Shown here one piece after another: positions 53,540 to 64,000 of a DNA stretch of 64,000 bases. Made by a program: the position numbers and the translations under genes. This DNA is from Symbiodinium natans (taxonomy: Eukaryota > Sar > Dinophyceae > Suessiales > Symbiodiniaceae), in assembly GCA_905221605.1 (NCBI GenBank), contig CAJNDS010000252.1, forward strand, positions 122,741 to 186,740. Reading direction: 5' to 3'. How positions within the stretch are numbered: position 1 is the stretch's first letter; every line of letters begins with the position of its first letter. Under the pieces are notes generated by a model. That model saw only the letters and a list, made by a program, of their open reading frames with translations, was not told the DNA's origin and made no database searches.

Positions 53540-56510
53540 CCAGCCGGCCAACAGCCAGACTTAGGCGAGCACCCTCGCTTCGCGTTTCCCGTGACTTGGT
53601 AGGGGCCAGAGGTTTGTCGTATGTCCCCTCCCTTCGTCCCTTCGTTTTGTAAGGGTTTTGTAAGGGCTTTGGAGGTTTGTGTGCTTCCCCTTTCTCGTTC
53701 TTATAGGTTTTGGGGGAGCATCAAAATGATTAACATATATGATGTGTTTCCGTGCTCGTATTATGAGGGCTAGTGCCTGCCCTAGAGGTTTGTCGTATGT
53801 CCCCCCGCTTCGTGTTCCTGTGATTTGGTAGGGGGCTAAAGGTTTGTCGTGTGTCCCCTCCCTTCGTCCCTTCGTGTTGTAAGGGTTTTGGGAGGGTCCT
53901 GGAGGTTTGTCGTATGTCCCCTTTGTTCGTGCTTGTAGGGTCTGGGGAGTGTGTAGATGATAATCACATATCATGTGCTTCCGTGCTCGTATTATGAGGG
54001 GCTAGTGATTGGCCTGGAGGTTTGTCAGATGACGCCCCCGCTTCGTGATCCTGTGATTTGGTAGGGGCCTAAAGGTTTGTAGTGTGTCTCCTCCCTTCAT
54101 TCCTTCCTATTGTAAGGGTTCTGTGAGGGCCCTGGAGGTTTGTCGTATGTCCCCTTTCTTCTTGCTTGTAGGGTTTGGGGAGCATCTAGATGATAGAGGT
54201 TTGTCGTATGTCGTCTCCCTTCGTCCCTTCGTGTTGTAAGGGTTTTGTGAGGGCCCTGAAGGTCTAGGGCAGTTACTAGCGCCTCATAGTACGAGCACGG
54301 AAGCAAATGATAATGACAATCATCTAGACGCTGCCCAAATCCTACAAGCACGAAGAAAGGGGACATACGGCAAATTTGCAGGGCCCTCACAAAACCCTTA
54401 CAACAAGAAGGGACGAAGGAAGGGCACATACGACAAACCTCTAGGACCCTCACGAAACCCTTACAACACGAAGGGACGAAGGGATTGTATCTAATTTCGT
54501 ATATGGTAAAATGACATACGACAAATCTCCAGGACCCTAGCAAATCACATGAACACGAAGCAGGGAGACATAAAACAAACCTCTAGGGCAGTCACTAGCC
54601 CCTCATAATACGAGCACGGAAGCAAATCATATATGATAATCATCTAGACGCTCCCCACGCCCTACAAGCACGAAGAAAGGAGACATACGATAAATCTTCC
54701 AGGTCCAACAAAACCCTTGCAACTCAAAGGGACGAAGGGAGGGGGCACACGACAAACCTCTTTAGGCCCCTACCACATCGCAGGAACAGAAAGCGGCGGG
54801 ACATACGACAAACCTCTATGACAAACACCAGCCCCTCATAATACGAGCACGGAAGCAAATGATATATGACAGTTTTCTAGAAGATCCCCAAACCCTCTAA
54901 GAAGAAAGAAAGGTGACATACGACAAACCTTCCCCCAACAAAGCAATTTCAACACGAAGGGACGAAAGGAGGGGACATTCGACAAATCTCTGGCCCCTAC
55001 CAAATCTCAGGAACACGAAGCGTGGGGACATACGACAAATCTCCAAGGGCCCTCAGAAAAATTTTATCAGCCTTACAACACGAAGGGACGAAGGCAGGGG
55101 ACATACGACAAACCTGTAGGCCCCTACTACATCACAGGAACAAGGAAGCGGGGGAGGGGGCATACGACAAACCCCTAGGGCAGTCACTAGCCCCTCACAA
55201 TACGAGCACGGAATCAAATTATATGTCAGTCGTCTAGACGCTCCCCAAACCCTACAAGTGAGAAGAAAGGGGACACACGGCAATTTTGCAGGGCTTTCAC
55301 AAAACCCTTGCAACACGAAAGGACGAAGCAAGGGAACGTATGACAAACCTCTAAGCCCCTACCAAATCACAGGACCAAGGAAACAGGGGGGACAAATGAC
55401 AAACCTCTAGGACAGCCACTAGCCCCTCATAGTTTGAGCACGGAAGCAAATCATATATGACGATCATCTAGACTCTAGACGCTCCCCCAAACCCTACAAG
55501 CTCGAAGAAAGTGGATATACGACTAGCGTCCAGGGCCCTCACAAAACCCTTACCACCCATACAACGCGAAGGGACGAAGGAAGGGGACATACGACAAACC
55601 TCTAGGGCAGTCAGTAACCCCACATAGTACGAGCACGGAAGCAAATGATGTATGGTAATCATCTCGACGCTCCTCAAACTCTCCAAGCACGAAGAAAGGG
55701 GACACACGACAAACCTTCAAGGCCCAACAAAACCCCTACAACACGAAGGGGCGAAAGGAGGGGACATACGACAAAGCTCTAAGCCCCTACCAAATCTCAG
55801 GAACAGGAATCGGGGGGACATACGACAAACCTCTAGGGCAATCACTAGCCCCTCACAATACGAGCACGGAATCAAATTATATGTCAGTCGTCTAGACGCT
55901 CCCCAAACCCTACAAGTGAGAAGAAAGGGGACACACGGCAAATTTGCAGGGCTCTCACAAAACCCTTGCAACACGAAAGGACGAAGCGAGGGAACGTATG
56001 ACAAACCTCTAAGCCCCTACCAAATCACAGGACCAAGGAAACGGGGGGGACAAATGACAAACCTCTAGGACAGCCACTAGCCCCTCATAGTTTGAGCACG
56101 GAAGCAGATCATATATGACGATCATCTAGACTCTAGACGCTCCCCCAAACCCTACAAGCTCGAAGAAAGTGGATATACGACTAGCCTCCAGGGCCCTCAC
56201 AAAACCCTTACCACCCATACAACGCGAAGGGACGAAGGAAGGAGACATATGACAAACCTCTAGGGCAGTCACTAACCCCACATAGTACGAGCACGGAAGC
56301 AAATGATGTATGGTAATCATCTCGACACTCCTCAATTCTCCAAGCTCGAAGAAAGGGGACACACGACAAGCCTTCAAGGCCCAACAAAACCCCTACAACA
56401 CGAAGGGGCGAAAGGAGGGGACATACGACAAAGCTCTAGGCCCCTACCAAATCTCAGGAACAAGAATCGGGAGGACATACGACAAACCTCTAGGGCGATC
56501 ACTAGCGAGC
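53490..56510. repeat. Satellite block A2
   Basis: Direct-orientation copy of 43,490-46,560, near-identical over most of its length, with a shorter (TAG)n and without the 86-bp insertion. It has the same internal strand switch at about 54,270. Confidence 0.9.
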
Positions 56511-56541
56511 ACGGAATCGAATTATATATATATATATGCTA

Positions 56542-58571
56542 CCCCCCCCCCCCAGCGACCTACCCTTTTTCGGCCTTTTTAGGCCTTTTTAACAAAATAT
56601 AACAAAGAAGGCCCAAAAGTCGCGTAGTTAATCACCGGGTATTGAAGGACAGTTACTGGGACACCCACCTCACAGACCCCGATAAGCCAGCATTGGAAGA
56701 ATCTACATTTTGAATCTGAAGCGGACAATGCTGTCTTTAGATGTTTAGATTTGTGGCTTTCTATGCAAATTGTGCGTTTAAAGGGCAATTAATGTTTTGT
56801 TGAGCAACTAATTTATTTATACGAGTGTGTTTGTACGAGGCAAAGTATTAATCAAATAGTGAAACATTTTTCTTGGTTCTATGCGAATTTAACTACTAGA
56901 GAAACTGTTAAGCACAGAGCCCAAGTTGACTCAAGTGAATACTATTTAAAGGAGCATACTCAACCAAGATACGAAATAGACACCATTCTCAACCAAAATA
57001 TGGCAAAGTGTGCGTTTAAAGTGCAAATAATGCTTTGTTGAGCAAGTACTGTATTTATACAATTGTGTTTGTACTAGGCAAAGTATGCTCTCTGAAAAGT
57101 CCACTGAAATACCTTATGTTTACATATTCATGAATCGTTTTTATTTTCGAAATAATCATTTTATGCGAATTTAGCTACTCGAGCAATTATTAAGCAAATA
57201 GCCCAATTTGACTCAAGTGAATACCATTTAAAGGACCATACTCAACCAAAATACGAAAGAAGCACCATATTCAACAAAAAATATGGCAAAGTGTGGTTTA
57301 GAGGGCAAATAGTGCTTTGTTGAGCAACTCATGCATTGAAACAGTTGTGTTTATACCAGGCAAAGTATTATTGAAATACTATCTGCAAAGTCAAATGAAA
57401 CACCTTGCGAACTTAACTACTAGAGGAATTCTTAAGCAAATAGCCCAATTTGACCCAAGTGAATACTATTTAAAGGACCATACTCAACCCAATACAAAAT
57501 AAACACTAACGGAAATGGAAGCGGTTCTACCTGCGTAACAATGAGACAAAGATTGCTGAAGTATTCAATAAAGACCACTTATATACTATGTCTGAAAAGC
57601 ACAATTTGCATAAGCAAGCTTAAAAATGCACAATAATGGAAATAGAAGCGGTTCTACTTACATAACGATGAAACAAACATGTCTGAAGTATTCAATAAAG
57701 ACCACATATATACTCTGCTTGAAAAACGCAACTTGCAACAAATGCACAAGAATCCTAGAAAACTACTTAGTGAAGGCCAGTTCACAAATACATAAAAACA
57801 TCCAAAAGCGCAAGCTTTTCAGGAGAATCTCTGGTGAAGTTTGGATTATAGGGTTTTGGGGTATCCCTGGACGAGTAGGAGTCACTTTTTAACCAAACAA
57901 TTCTAAGCAATAAATGCTTTTCCTCAAGCCGAGTATTGCAAATGCTGCTTCTAGATAATTAATCGCATTTACCAGGCAAATATTATCCATGCGAATTTAG
58001 CTACCAGAGCACCAAGTAATGGCTGAATAAGGTCTACTACACTTGAGTACAACCAAAAGATGCACTAAACACTAGCGGCTCTACTTACGTAATAACGAAA
58101 CAAATAGTTCTGAAGCACTAGAAAGACCACTTGTATACTATTTCTGAAAAGCACAATTAGCATAAGCACACAGAAAAATGTGTAGTTGTTGCCTCGTACC
58201 GTGAAGGCGAACCAAAAAGCCAAAATACCAAAACCAAAAACACAAAAATACCAAAACCAAAAAAAAACAAAACACCAAAACCAAAAAACCAAAAAAAAAC
58301 AATTTTCCGGGACTCTTGGAGATTTTTGGTTTTTTTTGGTTTTGGTTTTTTTTTGGTTTTTTTGGTTTTGGTTGTTTTGGTTTTTTTTTGGTTTTGTTTT
58401 TTTTTTTTTGGGTTTTGGTATTTTTGGTTTTTCTACTGTCTCGTGTATGCGATTTTTGTTGTATTTTAGTCTGCGCCCTAGAAATACGCTATATTGCACA
58501 CCGAGTTTGCTTGCAGTGCAGCTGGGTGACTTGAGACAAGGCGAAAAAGGGTAGGTCACTGGGGGGGGGGG
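56542..58571 (-). mobile_element. T element, copy 2 (inverted)
   Basis: 2,030 bp, inverted relative to copy 1, with the same TIRs and TA flanks. It has lost most of the central foldback (the stem reads ATTTTCCGGGACTCTTGGAG then continues directly into GGTTTT repeats). The internal modules are otherwise retained in mirrored order. Confidence 0.8.
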
Positions 58572-58573
58572 TA

Positions 58574-61410
58574 CCATATATATATATATGTATATATCAG
58601 TCGTCTAGGCTCCCCAAACCCTACAAGCGCGAAGAAAGGGGACACACGCAAACATCCCACGAAGGAACGAAGGGAGAGGAATTACGACAAACCTCTAGAC
58701 CCCTACCAAATCACAGGAATACGAAGCGGGGGACACACGAGAAATCTTTAGGGCAATCAATACCCTCATAGCGACTGCGGAAGCAAACGATATGTGATAA
58801 TCATCTAGACACTCCCCAAACCCTGCAAGTACGAACAAAGGGGACATACGAAAAACCTCCAGAGCGCTCACGAAACCCTTACAACACGAAGGGACGAAGG
58901 GAGGGGACCAAAAAAAAACCTCTAGGCCCCTCCCAACTCACAGGAACACGAAGCAGGGGGGCGTACGACAAACCTCTAGGGCAGTCAATAGCCCTCATAA
59001 TACGACCACAGAAGCAAATTACTTATGACAATCATCTAGATGCCAAGAAAGGGGACACACGACAAACCTGTAGGCCCCTACTACATCACAGGAACAAGGA
59101 AGCGGAGGGCATACGACAAACCTCTAGGGCAGTCACTAGCCCCGCACAATACGAGCCCGGAATCAAATTACATATGTCAGTCGTCTAGACGCTCCCCAAA
59201 CCCTACAAGCAAGAAGAAAAGGGACATACGGCAAATTTGCAGGGCTCTCACAAAACCCTTGCAACACGAAAGGACGAAGGGAGGGAATATATGACAAACC
59301 TCTAAGCCCCTACCAAATCACAGGACCAAGGAAACGGGGGGGACAAATGACAAAACTCTATGACAGTCACTAGCCCCTCATAATTTGAGCACGGAAGCAA
59401 ATCATATATGACGATCATCTAGACTCTCGACGCTCCCCCCCAAACCCTACAAGCTCGAAGAAAGTGGATATACGACTAGCCTCCAAAGCCCTCACAAAAC
59501 CCTTACCACCCATACAACGCGAAGGGACGAAGGAAGGGGACATACGACAAACCTCTAGGGCAGTCACTAATTAACCGCACATAGTACGAGCACGGAAGCA
59601 AATGATGTATGGTAATCATCTCGACGCTCCTCAAACTCTCCAAGCACGAAGAAAGGGGACACACGACAAGCCTTCAAGGCCCAACAAAACCCCTACAACA
59701 CGAAGGGGCGAAAGGAGGGGACATACGACAAAGCTCTAGGCCCCCACCAAATCTCAGGAACAGGAATCGGGGGGACATACGACAAACCTCTAGGGCGATC
59801 ACTAGCCCCTCACAATACGAGCACGGAATCGAATTATATATATGTATATATCAGTCGTCTAGGCTCCCCAAACCCTACAAGCACGATGAAAGGGGACACA
59901 CGCAAACATCCCACGAAGGAACGAAGGGAGAGGAATTACGACAAACCTCTAGACCCCTACCAAATCACAGGAATACGAAGCGGGGGACACACGAGAAATC
60001 TTTAGGGCAATCAATACCCTCATAGCGACTGCGGAAGCAAACGATATGTGATAATCATCTAGACACTCCCTCAACCCTACAAGCACGAACAAAGGGGATA
60101 TATGAAAAACCTCCAGAGCGCTCACGAAACCCTTACAATACGAAGGGACGAAGGGAGGGGACAAAAGATAAACCTTTAGGCCCCTCCCAACTCACAGGAA
60201 CACGAAGCAGGGGGGCATACGACAAATCTCTAGGGCGGTCAATAGCCCTCATAATACGACCACGGAAGCAAATGACTTATGATGACAATCATCTAGACGC
60301 CAAGAAAGGGGACATACGGCAAACCTCCAAGGCCGAATGCAACCCTCACAACACGAAGGGACGAAGGGAGGGGACATATGACAAGCCTCTGGCCCCTACC
60401 AAATCTCAGGAACACGAAGCGGGGGAATGTACGACAAACCTCTAGGGCAGCCACTAGCCCCTCATAGTACGAGCGCGGAAGGAATGATTTTTGACAATTA
60501 TCTAGACACTCCCCAAACCCTACAAGCACGAAGAAAGGGGACATGCGACAAACCTCCGGGGCCCTCACAAAACCCTTACAACACGAACGAAGAAAACAAC
60601 TCATACAAACCTCTGGGCCCCTACCAAATCACAACAACACGAAGCGGGGGGACATACGATTAACCTCTAGGGCAGTCACTAACCCCTCAAGACGGGGGGT
60701 GAAAGGGATTATGGGAGATGATGGGGAATGATGATGGGGGATGATGGGGGATGATGCGGGATGATGGGAGATGATGGGGGGTGATGGGGAATGATGGGGG
60801 ATGATGCGGGATGAGAGACATGATGGGGCATGATAGGGGCTGATCGGGGACGATGATGGGGGCTGATGGGGGATGATGGTGGATGATGGGGGGGTGAAAG
60901 GGATTATGAGAGATGATGGGGAATGATGATGGGGGATGATGGGGGATGATGGGGGATGATGGGAGATGATGGGGATGATGGCGGATGATGCGGGATGATG
61001 GGGGATGATGGGGGATGATGGGGGATGATGGGGGATGACGCGGGATGACGCGGGATGAGAGAGACGATGGGACATGATAAGGGGGCTGACTGTCTCATCC
61101 CCCATCATCCCCCATCATCCCCCATCATCCCCCATCATCCCTTTCACCCCCCCCGAAATGATGGGAGATGATGGGGGATGATTGGGGGATGATGGGGCAT
61201 GATGGGGGATGAGAGAAACGATGGGAGATGATGGGAGATGATGCGGGGTGATGTGGGATGGGCAATGAGCGGGTATGTCTGAAATCCTGGAAAAGACAAT
61301 TCCCGGGGTTTGATTTTAAAGGGTTTAAATTCTTTTCGGCGTCTTAACTTTTTATGAACTCCTTACACAATCAAATCCGGTATTTGATTGTTGTTAAGGG
61401 TTTCAAGGAT
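58574..61410. repeat. Inverted B' part 1: A-type satellite and (GGGGATGATG)n
   Basis: Reverse complement of 48,480-51,314, including the ATGATGGGGG tract at 60,700-61,260. Confidence 0.9.
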
Positions 61411-61412
61411 AT

Positions 61413-61530
61413 TACCCTAAACCCTAAACGCTAAACCCTAAACCCTAAACCCTAAACCCTAAACCGTAAACCCTAAACCCTAAACCCTAAACCCTAAACC
61501 CTAAACCCTAAACCCTAAACCCTAAACCGA
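61413..61530. repeat. Interstitial telomere-type (CCCTAAA)n
   Basis: Mirror copy of the tract at 48,358, carrying the corresponding CGCTAAA and CCGTAAA variants. Confidence 0.95.
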
Positions 61531-63179
61531 TCCCCGGGATTTAGTTCTTTAAGGATTTCAATGATTTTTTGGGCATTTTAAATTTCATGAGATCCTTGAA
61601 AAATTAAATCCCGGGATTTAGTTTTTCAAGGATTTCAAGGATTTCATAAACTTCAAATACCGGAGCTCTTGCAAAAGCAAACGCCCCCCTCCCCACTCAG
61701 AGTACGGGAAGACCGCGCGGATTTTAAAATTTATGAAATCCTTGAAATCCTTGAAAAATCAAATCCCGAGATTTGATTTTAGGATTTCATAAAATTTAAA
61801 ATGCCCAAAAAAAACCTTGAAATCCTTAAAAGATTAAATCCCGGGATTTGGTTTTTTAAGGATTTCAAGGATTTTTTGGGCATTTTAAATTTCATGAAAT
61901 CCTTGAAAAACTAAATCCCGGGATTTGATTTTTCAAGGATTTCACGGATTTCATAAAATTTAAATACCGGAACTCCTACAAAAGCAAACCCCCCCCCCCC
62001 TCCCCACTCAGAGTGCGGGAAGACCACGCGGATTTTAAAATTTATGAAATCCTTGAAATCCTTGAAAAATCAAATCCCGGGATTTGATTTTTCAAGGATT
62101 TCATAAAATTTAAAATGCCCAAAAAACCTTGAAATCCTTAAAATATCAAATCCCGGGATTTGATTTTTTAAGGATTTCAAGGATGTTTTGGGCATTTTAA
62201 ATTTTATGAAATCCTTGAAAAATCAAGTCCCGGGATTTAATTTTTCAAGGATTTCAAGGATTTCATAAAATTTAAATACCGGAAATCCTGCAAAAGCAAA
62301 CCCCCCTCCCCACTCAGAGTACGGGAAGACCACGCGGATTTTAAAATTTATGAAATCCTTGAAATCCTTGAAAAATTAAATCCCGGGATTTGGTTTTTCA
62401 AGGATTTCATGAAATTTAAAATTCCCAAAAAATCCTTGAAATCCTTAAAATATCAAATCCCGGGATTTGATTTTTTAAGGATTTCAAGGATTTTTTAGGC
62501 ATTTTAAATTTCATGAAATCCTTGAAAAATCAAGTCCCGGGATTTAATTTTTCAAGGATTTCAAGGATTTCATAAAATTTAAATACCGGAAATCCTGCAA
62601 AAGCAAACCCCCCCCTCCCCACTCAGAGTACGGGAAGACCACGCGGATTTTAAAATTTATGAAATCCTTGAAATCCTTGAAAAATTAAATCCCGGGATTT
62701 GATTTTTCAAGGATTTCATAAAATTTAAAATGCCCAAATAATCCTTGAAATCCTTAAAATATTAAATCCCAGGATTTGATTTTTTAAGGATTTCAAGGAT
62801 TTTTTGGGCATTTTAAATTTTATGAAATCCTTGAAAAATTAAATCCCGGGATTTAATTTTTCAAGGATTTCAAGGATTTCATAAAATTTAAAATTCCGCG
62901 TTGGGTTTCCGTACTCTGGGTGGGCGGGGGAGGTTTTTTTTTTTTTTTCGGTTGTAAATTTATTGAAATCCTTGAAATTCTTGCAAAAACTAATCCCGGG
63001 ATTTGATTTTCACGATTTCATGAAATTTAAAAGCCAAAACATCCTTGAAATCCTTAAAATATTAAATCCCGGGATTTGATGTTTTAGATTTCAAGGGTTT
63101 TTTTCGGGCATTTTTTTTAAATTAACTTCATGAAATCCTTGAAAAATTCAAATCTAGGATTCCCGGCGGCAAAACCGGA
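61531..63179. repeat. Inverted ~305-bp palindromic satellite (B')
   Basis: Mirror of 46,735-48,355, with the spacer GAGTACGGGAAGACC recurring at about 61,700, 62,010, 62,320 and 62,630. The outermost unit (62,900-63,180) is more diverged and has a T-run. Confidence 0.95.
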
Positions 63180-63208
63180 GGCGTGCCAAAATAGACCCTA
63201 AATCGTCC
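63180..63208 (-). other. Block-boundary motif, copy 4 (inverted)
   Basis: GGCGTGCCAAAATAGACCCT then AAATCGTCC, the inverse of the 46,707 motif with a few changes. Confidence 0.75.
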
Positions 63209-63239
63209 TACGTACACTAATATAATATATATAATTTCG

Positions 63240-64000
63240 CATTCGTGCTCGCTAGTGATCGCCCTAGAGGTTTGTCGTATGTCCCCCCGATTCCTGTTCC
63301 TGAGCTTTGGTAGGGGCCTAGAGCTTTGTCGTATGTCCCCTCCTTTCGCCCCTTCGTGTTGTAGGGGTTTGTTGGGCCTTGAAGGTTTGTCGTGTGTCCC
63401 CTTTCTTCGAGCTTGGAGAATTGAGGAGTGTCGAGATGATTACCATACATCATTTGCTTCCGTGCTCGTACTATGTGGGGTTAGTGACTGCCCTAGAGGT
63501 TTGTCATATGTCCCCTTCCTTCGTCCCTTCGCGTTGTATGGGTAAGGGTTTTGTGAGGGCCCTGGAGGCTAGTCGTATATCCACTTTCTTCGAGCTTGTA
63601 GGGTTTGGGGGGAGCGTCTAGAGTCTAGATGATCGTCATATATGATTTGCTTCCGTGCTCAAACTATGAGGGGCTAGTGGCTGTCCTAGAGGTTTGTCAT
63701 TTGTCCCCCCCGTTTCCTTGGTCCTGTGATTTGGGAGGGGCTTAGAGGTTTGTCATACGTTCCCTCGCTTCGTCCTTTCGTGTTGCAAGGGTTTTGTGAG
63801 AGCCCTGCAAATTTGCCGTGTGTCCCCTTTCTTCTCACTTGTAGGGTTTGGGGAGCGTCTAGACGACTGACATATAATTTGATTCCGTGCTCGTATTGTG
63901 AGGGGCTAGTGATTGCCCTAGAGGTTTGTCGTATGTCCCCCTGATTCCTGTTCCTGAGATTTGGTAGGGGCTTAGAGCTTTGTCGTATGTCCCCTCCTTT
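63240..64000. repeat. Inverted satellite block A', truncated by window end
   Basis: Reverse complement of about 45,800-46,560. It shares with A1 the GAGCTTTGG variant that A2 lacks, so it is closer to A1 at that site. Confidence 0.85.

Noticed and set aside
1-64000. tRNA or rRNA genes
   Set aside because: No cloverleaf with conserved tRNA boxes and no rRNA core sequence was recognised by eye. A tRNA scan would be the decisive test.

Overview
This window looks like nuclear DNA of a large, repeat-rich eukaryotic genome, most likely an alveolate and probably a dinoflagellate. Four things point that way. Genes are split into many small exons. Several introns can only be read with GC-AG boundaries. 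The telomere-type repeat is TTTAGGG. The recognisable families (MORN repeats, an RHS/Crinkler-type P-loop ATPase, coiled-coil proteins) are common in those genomes. The lineage is inferred; no rRNA or spliced-leader gene is present to prove it. Most long open frames here run through repeats and are not genes.

Layout. 0.1-9.8 kb (+): a string of small coiled-coil exons, interleaved with or followed by a MORN-repeat gene (about 7.3-8.65 kb). 11.7-14.3 kb: a possible membrane-anchor exon, a possible minus-strand membrane protein and a clear two-exon CxxC fragment. 15-21.5 kb: mostly minisatellites, microsatellites and two adjacent MITE-like elements. 21.86-22.5 kb (+): a secreted Cys-rich protein. 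24.3 and 29.6 kb: two candidate signal-peptide exons. 26.3-27.0 kb (+): exons of an alpha/beta hydrolase. 30.2-32.2 kb (-): an RHS/Crinkler-like P-loop gene with unresolved frame changes. 32.5-39.06 kb: about 22 copies of a ~290-bp tandem repeat whose units carry a degenerate Cys-rich, CCCH-finger-like reading frame. 39.2-40.1 kb: one long frame broken by a single stop. 40.5-43.4 kb: a dispersed repeat, (TA)n, a ~100-bp tandem repeat and about 1 kb of (GAAA)n.

43.4-64.0 kb is one composite repeat structure that can be written A-B-T-A-T'-B'-A', where primes mark inverted copies. A is a ~237-bp-unit satellite that itself flips orientation. B holds a ~305-bp satellite of nested palindromes centred on CCCGGG, an interstitial (TTTAGGG)n tract, a (CATCATCCCC)n tract and more of the A-type satellite. 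T is a ~2.1-kb non-coding element with terminal inverted repeats, inserted at TA. An apparently empty insertion site for T' survives in a neighbouring satellite copy. No convincing conserved gene was seen in this last 20 kb.

There is no operon-like organisation. Exon boundaries were read by eye from frame, splice motifs and phase, and should be treated as approximate unless stated otherwise.
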